The notes beneath the pieces were generated by a model. It did no database searches. It was not told the DNA's origin and saw nothing but the letters and a program-made list of their open reading frames with translations. Of a DNA stretch of 64,000 bases, positions 41,991 to 54,022 are shown in pieces. Origin of the DNA: Chinchilla lanigera (lineage: Eukaryota > Chordata > Mammalia > Rodentia > Chinchillidae). Each line of letters opens with the position of its first letter. Position 1 is the first letter of the stretch. The stretch spans positions 9,432,297 to 9,496,296 of the forward strand of contig NW_004955480.1 of the NCBI RefSeq assembly GCF_000276665.1, read 5' to 3'. The position numbers and the translations under genes were made by a program.

Positions 41991-44470
41991 TTTTACTATA
42001 AAATTGTGTTTCAATTTCTCATAAATTAAAAAATTATAAAAAAAGAATACCTACACTTTGTCTTCCATAGGTATAGCAAATATTCTTCTCAGACTATTAT
42101 AATTTCTGGCTTTTTAAATTAAAAATTCAATTTCATCAAATTTGAATGGATTCTGAATAACTTTCATTACAATAATTTCTCTCATTCAAAGATTTAAAAC
42201 ATTTATATAGAGAGAATATTTCTCTGTAGTTCTTTTTTAATATTGAAAAAATTTTAACTGGTTCAACATTAACCTATTTGAAATACTTTGCTTCTTTTTT
42301 ATTTTGTTTACACCCAAATAAATAATAAATTATGCCTGTACTATTTAATAAAATTATCTTTTGCTAAGCAAGTGGAATACTACTTATGTCATATATTAAA
42401 TATAGAATTTCATAAATGATGGACTTCATATTCCCTTTCTGTGACTGATTTAGCTTTCATTGGTTATTGATATGGTTTTAATTGCATGGCTTCATACAAA
42501 GTTTTAATATCTGGAAAAGGAGAAATCATAACCCCTTCCCTCACTTAATATACTTTATCTTGTTCTTTTTTCTCCAAATTTTAAGTTATTCAAGACATTT
42601 AGTGGTATGTTAATTTAAAAATTATTTTATTCTAGTTAATATAAGCTACTTAGAATCACATATGCTCATTAATTTTTGGAATGATTGACATTTCTATGAT
42701 GTTACTTATTCTTCAGCAGAAAGAAATTTTTTCTTTTCATTAGTTCAGTACATATTTTATGTCTAACCACAGATCTTTGATTGCTTTCATGTAACTCTTG
42801 CAGTGTTCTTTGCAAATTTATTCTTGTGTTTATGTATATATGATTTTTATAATTTAGATTTAAAAATCCTTAAATGTGTTGTTAGTATAAGTAAAACATG
42901 TTTGTGTATTTATTTTAGATTTAGGTATTTTATTCACTTAATTAATTCTAGTACTTAATTTTGCTTTTGTCTTGGTTACTTTTCTCTGGTTGCTGAGACA
43001 AAATACCTGATGCCCAAACTTAAGGAAGGAAAAGTTTATTTAGCTCACAGTTTGCAGGGGTTTCAGTCCATACTCACTGGCTCCAAGGCAGAGTGGCACA
43101 GGGCAGAGGGCAACAGTTCATGGAGGCAGAAGACAGCCAAAGTAACAAGAACAAAAGGGAGGAGTGGCAGAGAAGAGCAAGCCTCTTTCCCTCCCTTATT
43201 TGTAAGCAGGCTACCCCCACCCAGAGGGCATAGCACTCACATCATCTCTACGCCCTCCTCTTGCACAGGCTCAGGATGAGTACAAAGTAAGGTCCCTGGC
43301 CCCTGCCCAGTCACTTAGTTACCCTTCTAAACTTCTCAAATTGACACAATGAACATTGTGTAAGAGCTGTAAGGGCTTGTCCTTCTCACCCTAGGATGTA
43401 GAACTGCTGAGCACCTAGCCAAACCTGCGGACTCCTCAAGTTGACACAATGTATCAACCATAGCAGCTTAGCTAGAATTTCACTCCCATTTCCCTTACTT
43501 TCTTCAGTCTTTCTTTGGTTAGTTGGCTCTTTTGTTCCTTCCCTCTGTCCTTCCTTTATCTACTTTCTAAAGTCTTCAATCATGCAATCTTCACATAAAG
43601 ACTATTTTAGTTTCTTGTCATTGGACTGATGCCCTTTCTTATTCTTATTTTGTGAGCTATGGTGCCCAGTGTAAATACTGAAACCTCTACCTATGATTCA
43701 CTTTAATGAAAGTGACTATTGAGCCCGTCCTCATTTAACTTGATGTTTGTTACTGGATGTAGTTTCTTATGTTAAATGATTTTCTTCTATTTCTGTATTA
43801 TCTTTGGTTTGTAGTACTAATGGTGGCTTCAGATCATTATGTCCTTTCATTTTAATTCATGATGAATTAAAGGAATGGGTTCATTGACCCTGAAACATTC
43901 TGGAATCTTGGTAATGGTCTATTACTCTTTGGATATACTTTAGATTTTATTTTACTATTTTTAAAAATTGTATATCTACATTTATGTGTAACATTTCTAT
44001 ATGCTTCTATTTTTGTATTATTTTTGTAAAGGTTTTTATAAATCTATGCTTCATTCTGAAACGTATTTGGAAGCTACCTTAAACAATTTATAGCATTTGA
44101 ATAAATTTTAACAGTATCTTCTATTTTAAAGATTAGATAAAAAGATGTAAGGGAATAAGAACATATTTTGTTTTCATAGAAGTCTTTATTTTACTTACCT
44201 GTTTGTATTTCTTAGCTCCTTTAGATCAATATGGTCTTTATATGTTATGAGAAAACATCAACTCACTGTGTAAATTCAAATCCAACTCTATGCAATTACA
44301 TGGGTGGATTTATATATTCTATCTTGTTCCTAATGGTTTTTTCAAAAAAGGTCTCAATTTTACTTCTGCATGCTTCTTAGAGATTTACATGTTTATTTAG
44401 TTATTTTTCCCCTCTCTTTCTTACATTCATCTGAGGTATTCTGTGTTTTTTACCCCTAATTTTAAAAAAA
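41991..44470 (-). mobile_element. Probable degraded L1 region (antisense), split by a MaLR LTR
   Basis: Long AT-rich stretch with phrases typical of L1 ORF2 read backwards: 'attgctttcatgtaactctt', 'ggtattttattcacttaatt', 'tcatttaacttgatgtttgt', 'gttaaatgattttcttctat'. No frame survives. Identification is tentative; parts may be unrelated AT-rich DNA. Confidence 0.4.
42968..43465 (-). mobile_element. Complete MaLR LTR (antisense)
   Basis: 498 bp from TG ('tgtcttggttacttttctct') to CA ('gtatcaaccatagca'), flanked by gcttt (42963-42967) and gctta (43466-43470), 4 of 5 matching. Inside are 'gagacaaaatacctgatgcc', 'aggaaaagtttatttagctc', 'ggtttcagtccatactcac'. The 17-mer ctcaaattgacacaatg at 43336 recurs as ctcaagttgacacaatg at 43434. 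The 89-codon plus frame inside is spurious. Confidence 0.85.
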
Positions 44471-46159
44471 AAATACACTTTCCCCTCAACATTGTACTAA
44501 AATATATATATATGAAATATATATTATTATGTATAAATATTACCTATTCTTATATGAATAGATATATGAGTGTGTATGTATACTAGTCATATACAAGTAT
44601 GTATATATTAATTATCTGCTTGTAAAACAACTGCAGATTTTCATGACACTTGCACAAATTAACATCACAATAAATTTCACATGAAGTTATTTGGCGAAGA
44701 CAAATATTCAACCCAACAGGAATACACATAGTTTAGTAAATGATTTGGTTTAAGAGCTGAAAAGGAGAAAAAGAAGTTAAATCCCCAAAATTATGTTAGT
44801 TAGTATGTATTTCTAGGAAGAAAGTACCCACTTAAAATGTTGTGGTATCACTGTTTGCACTAAAGGGAATTGAGTCCTTCCCTGAAATAAAGAAAGGTAT
44901 CTTGGGAACTCATTAAAATGGAAAGGTTGTTTCTGTGTCCAGACCCTGACCTTCATTAAACCTTCACTTAGCTCACTGGATCCACACAAATCCAGACTTC
45001 CAATGAGAATAATAAGACATGGCTTTAGGTGCAAGGTCATAAATGTGGCTCACTATTTTGATAATAACTTTAGCATTAAATTCACAGCCTTCTGCATGTG
45101 TAGGCCAAAAATATAGTTCAGTGAAAGTTTTCAGTGACAATATTATTTAGGATGAAATGATTTAAAGGGAAGTGGACATTTTCTCACTCAAAAAGAAGAA
45201 AAAATATAATTCAGTAAGAGACTGTAAAGGTAAGACCACTTTGTGTTCTCAGGACACACGTTTGATTTGTGCAAGGACCAAGGGCTTCACATGTTTACAA
45301 AACAACAGCAACAACAGATCTACTTGTGTCCTTATCTGTAAGATGTTTTGCATCAAATAACAGGATAAATATTCTTCATTCATGGGAGAGAACCCAAAGG
45401 AATCATTTTTGGGGTTCTTTAAAGAGGCTTTTACTTTCATTCAGAGAGAAAAGGAAAATGTTAGATGAAAGGACCCTTCAATGTCATGTCAGCAAATATG
45501 TAATATTTCCAATTTTCTTTTCATGACCTCTCAGAAAAACACAGTCTCCAAAGTGCTGTTCTGTTGGAAAATGAAATTGCTCAACAATTATAGATTCATT
45601 CAATATAAGGTGTGTGGTTTCTGGAAAACACAGCAGCAGCAACAACAAAATGTTCCACACTTTGCTACCACTTTAGTGAGTCATAAAGAATTTCTTGAAC
45701 TTCTAGCACTTTGTAATAAAAAGTAATTTTACTAATATATTCCCTAGACATAAGACATTGTATTATATTAGATTGCATACATCAGACCAAAATGCTCTCC
45801 TGTTCAAAGTTTTATAATTCCAGAGACTTCCTGCAAGTTTTATGTATGTGAAGGAATTTGCTCACAGGTCATTACAAACAAGTTGTTCTTTTTCTTCATA
45901 AAGAGTATTATAAAGGGACTGATATTGGAATGCAGAAGCAGAAATGCAAAGCTGAAAAGCATTAGCAATTCTAACTATTTTATTTTATAAGATGCTAAGA
46001 AAAAAGATGCTGAAGTAAGGAAATAAAATGCTGAATTTTTCTAGCATACCAATAAGTAATACTAACAATAACTTATGGGAGGCCTAATTTGCTAGCAATA
46101 AAATGTATGATCATAATGTGAATCTTTATGCTGTATGCTGAACCCTCCCAACAGTACAA
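44471..46159. other. Unassigned, AT-rich at the left
   Basis: 44500-44620 is rich in AT dinucleotides. 44640-46150 shows no repeat that I can name. Short frames such as 45481-45726 contain a CAG/CAA run at 45632-45646 and have no recognised domain. Confidence 0.35.
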
Positions 46160-46505
46160 ATACCTTCTAGTCAATATGTAGCACATCACAGTCCAAAGAA
46201 TTCCTCCCTACCCCTTCCCTTTAGCTCTGTACAGAATCAACTTTCGGATTTCCATCATCAATGATTACTTTTGCTCATTTTTAAATTTTACATAAATGGA
46301 ACTCTACAGTAGACATCTTGTACAAGTATCCCTTTTCACTCAGCATGTTCAGAAGATTAACTCCTTCTGTTGCACATAATAGTAGTATGTTCATTTTCAT
46401 TGGTATTCCATTATGAGCATTGCACGTGCTATAGTGTAGCTACAGTATTCGTTAACAGAGATTTCGGTCATTTGCAGTTTTTTTGCTACTGTGAATGATA
46501 CTATA
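46160..46505 (-). mobile_element. L1-like LINE 3' region (antisense)
   Basis: 'cataaatggaactctacagt', 'cccttttcactcagcatgtt', 'cattggtattccattatgag', 'tttcggtcatttgcagtttt', 'ttgctactgtgaatgatact' match the reverse complement of the L1 3' region (cataaatggaatcatacaat, ttcacttagcataatgtt, tattccattgtatgg, tggctattgtgaataatgct). Confidence 0.82.
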
Positions 46506-46861
46506 GTTTAGGTACAAAACGTCTCACAAAAGTTTCATGTGCTCAGAGGTGAGGCTTTTGCACATGATTGGTGCACAGGGACAATGCACTCACTGGTGCT
46601 TTCATCCATTGATTAGTTCATAGCAAACTGTGTTCTTTGGAGGTGATCACTAAGGACCTGAGGTGGAAGGTGTGCTCTTGGCCCCAGTTCCTCCTGTTTC
46701 TCTGCTTCCAGGCTGCTACATTTTGAGAAGCCTTCCTTCCTCTGCACTGCACTCCCCCCTGTGGTGTTTCTGCTCTGAAACTGAGCAAAATGAAACCTCT
46801 CCTCTTTTAAACCCTGAGTGTTAGGTATTGCATCCCAGTGATGGGAAAACTGACTAATGAA
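46506..46861 (+). mobile_element. MaLR LTR (sense)
   Basis: 'cgtctcacaaaagtttcatg', 'tgctcagaggtgaggctttt', 'cttctgcttccaggctgct'-type middle (46703-46717), 'aaatgaaacctctcctcttt', and an end 'gaaaactgactaatgaaca'. MaLR order is complete. The 83-codon minus frame here is spurious. Confidence 0.83.
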
Positions 46862-46923
46862 CATGGTGTGCCTTGAATAATATAGTACAAATTCTTTTCT
46901 TTTTTTTAAACATCACTTTTTTA

Positions 46924-47022
46924 GGGGCTGGGGATTTAGCTCAGTGGCAAAGCGCCTGCCTGGCAAGCGCAAGGTCCTGAGTTCAGTTCCCGGTACCGGA
47001 GAAAAACAAACAAACAAAAAAA
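46924..47022 (+). mobile_element. ID SINE, full length and young
   Basis: Body ggggctgggg to 'ggtaccggag' with an A/CAAA tail. Perfect 12-bp duplications atcactttttta flank it (46912-46923 and 47023-47034). The B box reads gttcagttccc, one change from the other young copies. The A box is intact. Confidence 0.95.
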
Positions 47023-47034
47023 ATCACTTTTTTA

Positions 47035-47738
47035 TTTTAAAAATTAAAAAACTGACAAAACAACAATGAAGACAAAATCAAAATAACACAAAAGCAACAA
47101 AAATGTTACCTGACCTCAAGACAAAATGATAGAAATTTACAGTGGTTGTTAAATTACATACTGTTGTCTTCAACGAAGTTGCTCAGTCCATTAGACATAA
47201 GAATGTAAGATTGATCAAGCAATCAAAGACGGTAACAAGTAAATAACAATAAAAATAAATTTAAAAAAAAATTGGAAATGATGCAGAGCTTCACCATGTA
47301 AAATGGTACGTGTTCAACAATGGTTCTTATACTATGTATTGTTTTCAGATCAATCATTTGAATTACCAGATTCAAGCACGTAAAATTGGTCAAGGAAAAA
47401 GAAAATTCCAAGCACTGACTGTTCCTCTCACTAAACTACAGACATCAGAAATACACCTATTCCAGCTATCCTTATACATACATTTAAATTTTGTTTTTTA
47501 TTGGTACAAATTATTTTCTATAGATATATTGGTAGTTTTCTTAGCTGTATCATAACAAATAGGCTCTTTGGGTCAGATGATATTCTAGTGCCCTACGTTT
47601 GACACAGATTCAAAATCTAGATTCAAGTTTATTTCTGTCCTTTTTCTTTACATTTTTTTTTTTTGGCTACATGAAAGATATATAGTTATTTTTATGTTAA
47701 ATTGAAAATAATAAAAATATAGCAAAGGCCACAAATAC
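47035..47738. other. Unassigned AT-rich stretch
   Basis: Nothing recognised. Poly-T at 47647-47662. Confidence 0.35.
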
Positions 47739-47752
47739 ATACAGCTAATATT

Positions 47753-47855
47753 TTGTTTATTTTATTTTATTTTATTTTTTGGTACCAGGAATCAAACTCA
47801 TGACCTCAGGCTTGCCAGGCAAGCACTTAAGCCATTGAGCTATACCCCTGGCCCC
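47753..47855 (-). mobile_element. ID SINE (antisense) with (TAAAA)n tail
   Basis: Plus strand: a TTTTA run (the reversed tail), 'ggtaccaggaatcaaactca', 'ttgccaggcaagcacttaag', 'ccattgagctatacccctgg', 'cccc'. Perfect 14-bp duplications atacagctaatatt flank it (47739-47752 and 47856-47869). More substitutions than the four young copies, so an older or different subfamily. Confidence 0.94.
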
Positions 47856-48059
47856 ATACAGCTAATATTATTAGAGCTATACATGTCTTTCTAGGTGTTT
47901 TTCTGCATAGCTTACAGGCATGCAGATATATATTCAAAAATCTGGAATTAATATCCAGGAAATATTACAATTATATGTCAAGCTTGCTCCCTTTTGATCA
48001 TTTAGCAACCAATTTTAGGCATTTTTTCATCTCTTTTTAGTGACAGTCCCATTTCTGCA

Positions 48060-48490
48060 CTCCGTCTGTAAATTCTGAGATCCTGTTAAATGTAAGCTCT
48101 ATCCCAAGTGCTGTAGATAAGACAATAATCTGCATAATGACACTATGTCTTTCAAGGAGTTCACAGTCTACTACAGGTGGAGATAATAAATATGTAAACA
48201 AGTAGATGTACAATACTTCCAAGGAAATCAGCACTGAAGGGAAAGATGAGTATTGGTAGAGTGGAACTTGTGTGTGGCTTGGAGGATGGAGTGAGAATGT
48301 GATATTTGAATAAGATTTGAAGGAAGTACAAAAGAAGTACTCTGAAGGAAGTACTTGTGGGAAGAGGCAAGGGGTTTAGAGTGGCTGGGGCAGACCAAGA
48401 GGGATGAACAGGCCAGAAGCAGAGGCTGAGGAGTCTTCTGCACGGATGTGCTGTCACTTAGCTCCATGTTCCATGCTACTGATGAGCCCT
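48060..48490 (+). repeat. Ancient interspersed repeat, family uncertain
   Basis: 'atcccaagtgctgtagataa', 'caaggagttcacagtctact', 'gataataaatatgtaaacaa', 'gatatttgaataagatttga' follow a common mammalian repeat (pattern gctctgtgccaagtgctg..., aggagcttacagtctag..., acaataaacaaataaata..., tgacatttgagcaaagac). I cannot name the class. ORFs on the minus strand are spurious. Confidence 0.5.
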
Positions 48491-48615
48491 GAGGGAGTGT
48501 CCACATTTGCCTCACAGTTAATTATGCAATTAACTTCCTAGTAAATATGTGTATGTATAAACATTGCCATCACCTAAATTCCCAGAAACATAACTAGAAA
48601 TAGAATTGCATATTA

Positions 48616-48647
48616 TATAGATAGATATGCCTATATATCTATCTATA
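48616..48647. repeat. 13-bp inverted repeat with 6-base loop
   Basis: tatagatagatat (48616-48628) and its exact reverse complement (48635-48647) around gcctat. It is built from GATA/TATC units, and a GTAT-type microsatellite follows. Confidence 0.95.
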
Positions 48648-48739
48648 GTGTGTGTATGTATGTGTTTTTCATTTTGAAAATTTTGTAAAATAGAACCAAG
48701 CTGACATTCTTCCATCAACCATTGAATTCAGAGACTTGG

Positions 48740-49204
48740 TAGAACAGGCAGAATAATGGCCCTTTAATGATGCCCATGTCTAAACCTGAGAATCTGTGTC
48801 ATCGTTTCTTTACACGGTGAATGGAACTTTCCAGGTGTGATTAAATTAAAATGTTGACATGGAGAAATTACCCAGAATTCCCCAACCAGACTCAAGATAC
48901 TGGAAGGCTAAAGTGAAAGATAGAAGAATTCATCTCAGAAGCATACAATCTAATAAAATGTCCACTGGCCATGGTAGTTCTTCAAAAATAGAAAAGGACC
49001 ACTACTCATGGAATGTCAGCATCCACTAGAATCCTGAAAAGACAAGAAATCTATTTCTTCCCTAGGATGCCCAAAACAAAATTCAGTCCTACCGACGGAC
49101 TGGTTTGGGTCCGAGGAGTCATTTCTGATGTCCAGAGCAGGAAGATATTGAACTTGCTTTAGTTTAAGGCATTAAGGTTATGATCAGTAATAGGAAACAA
49201 ATAT
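48740..49204 (+). mobile_element. MLT1-type MaLR LTR (sense)
   Basis: 'cagaataatggccctttaat', 'gatgcccatgtctaaacctg', 'cacggtgaatggaactttcc', 'aggtgtgattaaattaaaat', 'gttgacatggagaaattacc' and, at the end, 'gtttaaggcattaaggttat', 'taataggaaacaaatata'. A clear MLT1 from end to end. Confidence 0.88.
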
Positions 49205-49249
49205 ACTTAGTGAAGTTTTGCTTCCTGCAGAGTGTAGGGTGGGTAAAAT

Positions 49250-49380
49250 ATTTATTCTGGAATTGGAATTCCTGAATCCCAGCGTGGCTATATGCCAGTT
49301 GTGGGGCCATCTTTTTAAATTTTATCTCTATATTTCCTTGTGTTCAAATTGAGTACGATTTTAATAGTACTTACTTCAAT
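49250..49380 (+). mobile_element. MIR SINE fragment (sense)
   Basis: 'aattcctgaatcccagcgtg', 'gctatatgccagttgtgggg', 'tttatctctatatttccttg', 'gtacgattttaatagtactt' follow the MIR 5' to central part. Confidence 0.6.
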
Positions 49381-49594
49381 ATTTGTGTTTGTTTCTGTTT
49401 TGCTTTGTTTGTAGAATAAAGTGGGTCAGTGTACGGAAAGTATATCTTATAGCAAAGTCTTCTATGCTGAGATGCTCCCCATGCAACAGTTCATTATAAA
49501 TACATGACTATTTTTTCTTCTATTATAAAACAGAAAAGGATACCCAAAATGGGAGAAATTATAAAACTTTTCCTTATGTTATTATGTCACATGG

Positions 49595-49865
49595 TAAACA
49601 GAAACAAAATACAGAAGCCTCTTCATTTGTGTTTTGGCTTTCCCTGGTTTCAGTTACCCACAAACAACCATAGAAAGATATTGACCAGAAAATCTAGAAG
49701 CAAGTAATTCATAAGTTTAAATAAGTTTATTATAATATATTGTCAAAATTGGTCTACTTCTTAACTGTTGAGTATTTTCTTTTTGGCATAATTTCTAAAG
49801 TAGACTCCAGCAGAGGTATGCATATATTAGAATTCGGTACCATCCAAGTTCTGAAAGTCTTAGAA
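49595..49865 (+). mobile_element. Tigger-type MITE fragment (MER2-like)
   Basis: 'ttccctggtttcagttaccc', 'acaaacaaccatagaaagat', 'gcaagtaattcataagttta' and later 'agaattcggtaccatccaag' match a common Tigger-derived element (tggtttcagttacccatggtcaacc..., acaattcataagtttta..., ggttcggtactatccg). Confidence 0.7.
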
Positions 49866-49941
49866 TTTGCCCTTTACTTAAGAATTAGTGTTGTGAGATT
49901 GTTCTCAATTTCTCCTTTCTTCATGCAAGTGAAAGTATAAC

Positions 49942-49961
49942 CACACACACACACACACACG
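49942..49961 (+). repeat. Short (CA)n repeat
   Basis: About ten CA units. A smaller CA run is at 50151-50160. Confidence 0.9.
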
Positions 49962-49965
49962 ACCT

Positions 49966-51563
49966 GTTTTTTGTGCTTTATGTTCCAGGACTGAGCACAG
50001 TGTCAGGTACGACATAGAGACTTGATATCTTCTTAATAACAAATAACACGTCACATAAACTTGTATTTTAACTTATATGACCCTGAGCAACTGCAGTACT
50101 ATACATAGACATAAACACATATAAAATATAAGGCACTGAGCAAACAGTCACACACACACAATATGTATGTTCATTAAATACAGAATAATGAAAGGGTTAA
50201 ATAAATGTTATTTTGACCTCCACCTGGGTTGTGATAGGATTCATACTGAGTTCAATTCACTGAGAGCCAAAAATTTCTGTTTCTTTTTCCCTGAATTGCA
50301 TCCAGAAAAAAAGTAAAGAAAACACAGCCAGGAAAAGTGGTAAACCTTAGTCATGCCCACAGGCTCATTCATCTCACAAAAATAGCGTCCTTTAAAATTT
50401 GTTTTTCCTCTCTGTTTTTGGAGGCAGGGACTTTCCCCAGCAGAGTCAGCGTGTCCTCTTTTCTCAGGCCACAAGAGACGCGGGGCAGATCCTTCCTGTG
50501 CACCCAACAGGCCTATCTCTATCATCTTTGCATTTTCTAAGGTACTACCAATTAAGGCAGCAATCTTATCACCTCATCACAATGAATTACTGATTTCATT
50601 ATAGGCAGAGGAGTGTTCCTGTTATTTAGTTTGGATTGCAATGGCTTTAAAGCAGATAAATAAGGCATGGGATTATAGACCATTTGTTCTACTGCCTTCC
50701 CTGGGAAATGCCAGCTGCTATCTTGCTTATGATTCTGTGGTTAGTTATTGTGTTCTAGGAACTTCTGCTGATAGAACTCTCAAAAGTTGTTTGGGAGAGA
50801 GGAAAGAGACGCAGAAGAGGACCCAAAATAACCAGAACAAGATCCCTTACTAACTATATAAACCACATGACACTGGCAAAACTGTAAGGTAAACTTCATA
50901 GCAAAATCTGTGGACGAATACCCACCTTGGCATACAGATAAAAGAAGGCTGGCATAACAGAATCAAGTAAAAGGACCATGTGTAGCTCATAGTACTACCA
51001 CCAGCTCTTCTTCTTCCCTCGGTTTCTGGGTATTGTAAGGCTCTTGACCTCTCCTTTGTATTCTGGAACTGTTGCAGTATCAGGAGCATCACAGAAACCC
51101 AATAATTTGTAGAACACAAATGAGGAATCTTGTGGACTTGTGTTGTAAGTTTCAAGGTACTAGGAAAATGTAATGACATTATGTTTCTCATTCTATGTCT
51201 AGATGTCTCCATATTATAGCTCTATACATTAAAACTAGTGATACATTAAAACAAAAACTAGTGATAGTGAATAGCAGAGGTAGCATTTGCTATGGACACT
51301 CTGACAAAATCATTTAAAACCTCCCCTTACACTGAGTATGACCAGAGAAGGAAGGTTTGCTGTCTCCCAAGTAGTCTCTCAACTCTGAAGTCTCTTCCAG
51401 AAGCACTTCATGCTCCCTGCACTGGAGGTGGGACAGTGTGCCATGCAGTGGGTATGAATAGTTTCCTTGTCTGTGTACAACACAGGAAAACAGAGACAGT
51501 TATTGCATATGGGCTCTTTTTTTTCTGGTTCCATAATTTTATTGAAGCACTTTAGTTAGAAAT
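49966..51563. other. Unassigned, with a possible L2/MIR end at the left
   Basis: 49970-50030 ('gagcacagtgtcaggtacga') may be an L2/MIR terminus. 50600-51290 is unique-looking. A 120-codon minus frame (50850-51212) has no recognised domain. A short imperfect doublet of 'acattaaaactagtgat' lies at 51226-51265. Confidence 0.35.
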
Positions 51564-52390
51564 TGTGGTGGGCTGACAACTGGTGGTCAACTTGTAACAC
51601 CCAGGTGAACTGAACCAGCATGGTGCTGGGTGTGCAAGGCCCACCTGAGGGTCATGGCCAGCAGCACAAGAGGCAGAATGGGAGAAGAAGGGAGAAAGCT
51701 GTTGGGAGCTGTAGAAGCTGTAAGGAGCTCTTGGTTCTGTTGGAGGAGCTCTTCATGCTGGCTTTCCTGGTGAACTTGACTGTTTTCATCCTCTGAGGAG
51801 TTCAGGACCTCATTGATACTGAGAATAGCTCTGGTTCACTTTGGGGGAGCTCTTGTCCTCAGTATGAGCATCACTTCCTGGCTCTGGAGGGGAAGATGGT
51901 GCACTGCTCAGTCTCCTGAAGAAGTTTGCTGCACTGGCTTTCCTGAAGGGAACTTAGCTGTCTTCATCATTGGAGGACCTTGGGACCTCGCTGTTGCTGA
52001 AAATGGCTGTGGTACTTTTTAGGGGAGCTTTGGTTCTTATTTTGAGCATTGCTTCCTGGCTCGAGCATAGATGCCTCAGCCTGCTAGCACAGATCCTTCA
52101 TCCTGCTGGCACAGACTCTAGATTCCACCACTGACCTTTGGGCCTTCCCAGCACAGATTCATGACACAGGCCTATATGAGACACTGTTACGGGCTTTAGG
52201 TCATCAGCTGAACTCATGCAGGACATTATCACAGGATCCAGGCCCTCAGCTGTATTCTTTGGTCTTTAGTGTGTGGATGGATTTCCTGTACTCTCTTGTA
52301 TATGATTCTTTGGGTGACTATTATAAATAATCTTATAAAATATGTGTCCTGTATTCTATTGTTCACCTTGCTAAACCACAAACCATAACA
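51564..52390. mobile_element. Solo LTR of an ERV, copy 3 of 3 (opposite orientation)
   Basis: 827 bp from 'tgtggtgggctgacaactgg' to 'accataaca', inverted relative to copies 1 and 2, flanked by gaaat (51559-51563) and gaaag (52391-52395), 4 of 5 matching. Two direct units begin near 51865 and 52043 (about 178 bp apart). The 69-codon plus frame (51813-52022) corresponds to the minus frames of the other two copies. No internal viral genes. Confidence 0.85.
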
Positions 52391-53517
52391 GAAAGTATTA
52401 CAGTTGACAATGCACTTGCCAGATCTTTGCACAACTGTCAAGGATATTTTAAAAAGGGAACTTAGTCCTCTAAGTGCTAACAGGTAGAAGACTTACGTGC
52501 GGGTCACAGTTCACAGGCTTTTCTCTAGCCTGATAAACCATTTTTGATTATTGCCCTTAGATGGTATCTATATACCTTGCAAAGGAAATAGTATATATAT
52601 TGAACTCTTCCAGGATTAAAAATGAAAAAGTTTATGCATTTTTCTTTCCTGACCACTTATCCAGAAATTTCAAGATGGTCTCTTGGTTGTTTTGTGCTTT
52701 TTTCCCAAATCCATCCCTTCAGATCCCTGTTTTATCCCGATATGAATGTGCTCAGGATAGAACCAAATATACTCCTTAAAAGCCATCTTCAGAAACTCAG
52801 TGTCTAAGAACAGTTCTTCCCTAACGTTTTCATTCCATGGTGCACAGAAAATGAAATCAGTGTGTCACTTGAAAGGAACAGACAAGTACTCTGTGGGCAG
52901 AGGCAACTGTCATCACATGGTACAAGTGGAAAACCCTGTGTTGGAGAATGCTTCAGTTCTTCAGCATGATGTCCAAGCTCTTTTATACATACCCATGTCA
53001 TTGTCTCAAGACCTTCCCTTCTGCTTCCATCTGTGAGGAATTACCAGGAGCTGAGTTTACCTTCCTTCTGGAAAACAAACACAAAATATATGAAACAGTG
53101 GAATTAAGGCAAGAATGGACAGTGATCTTGTCCTTTGCAAAACAAATGCAGTAAGTCCATGACTGCCTAGATTGCTATATGTCCAGCCCATAGCACAGGG
53201 TGGGAGAATCAAGTAGCTATGGGGGATTCAAATCAATAGTCCAAGAGACAGCAAAGAGTTTGCAGGACAGATTCCCCAAGAGGAAAGACTCATAGAAAGA
53301 GCTCATCAGGGCTGCTCAGGACACTTTCAGGGCCTCAGCTAAGTACTGGGAAGCAGAAGAAGCAGAACCCTGTGAGTATACTGCCAACAACCTGGGATGG
53401 ATGAACAGTATCAGCGGCCCATGCTAACAGAGGGATGGTGCCCGTTCTCACTAGCAAGATTGGAAAGCCTAATGATTCACTGGGGATGGAGTACAGTACA
53501 TCAAATGGGTCTTGCTT
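52391..53517. other. Unassigned stretch
   Basis: No repeat recognised. Several overlapping short frames on both strands (52561-53154), none with a known domain. Confidence 0.35.
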
Positions 53518-53526
53518 AACAGTGGG

Positions 53527-53666
53527 GGGGCTGGGGATTTAGCTCGGGGCTGGGGATTTAGCTCAGCGGCAAAAGCGCCTGCCTGGCAGGCGCAAGGTCG
53601 TGAGTTCGGTTCCCGGTACCGGAGAAAAAACAACAACAACAACAAAAAAAAAACAAACAAAAAAAA
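53527..53666 (+). mobile_element. ID SINE with duplicated 5' head
   Basis: The first 19 bases (ggggctggggatttagctc, 53527-53545) are repeated exactly at 53546-53564, where the normal body continues. The element therefore has two A-box-like segments and one B box (gttcggttccc). A long mixed A/CAA tail follows. Nine-bp duplications aacagtggg flank it (53518-53526 and 53667-53675), placing the doubled head inside the inserted unit. An extra A is present in 'ggcaaaagcgcc'. Confidence 0.94.
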
Positions 53667-53917
53667 AACAGTGGGGATGTGCTATGTGTGGCTAGCTATT
53701 TTTCTATGAATTATGAATTTTCTTAGCCTAGCTAGCAGGAATGGCCATACTATTTCTAGCAGAAATTACAGAAATAAAACAGTGGGTAAAAAAGTTTTTA
53801 AAAATTAAAAAAGGAGAGCAGGGGAAGGTTAAACATTGCAGAAGATTGGTAACATGAAGACTCAGCAATAAAAACTACCAAAACTGAAATTCAGTGAAGA
53901 AAGTATCACACAGAAAT

Positions 53918-54022
53918 GCAGAACGTCATTAAACCATATCTAGTAAGAAGTTGTGACAATGTTCCAATAAAACTTTATTTACAAAAAAAAGATGACCAGT
54001 TCATAGGCCATAGTTTACAAAT
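53918..54022 (+). mobile_element. hAT-type DNA transposon end
   Basis: 'gttccaataaaactttattt' then 'acaaaaaaaagatgaccagt' then 'tcataggccatagtttacaa' matches the common hAT terminus (ccaataaaactttatttacaaaaacaggc...ggcccataggccatagtttgcc). Confidence 0.65.

Noticed and set aside
43010..43279. 89-codon basic plus ORF
   Set aside because: It lies inside the complete MaLR LTR 42968-43465.
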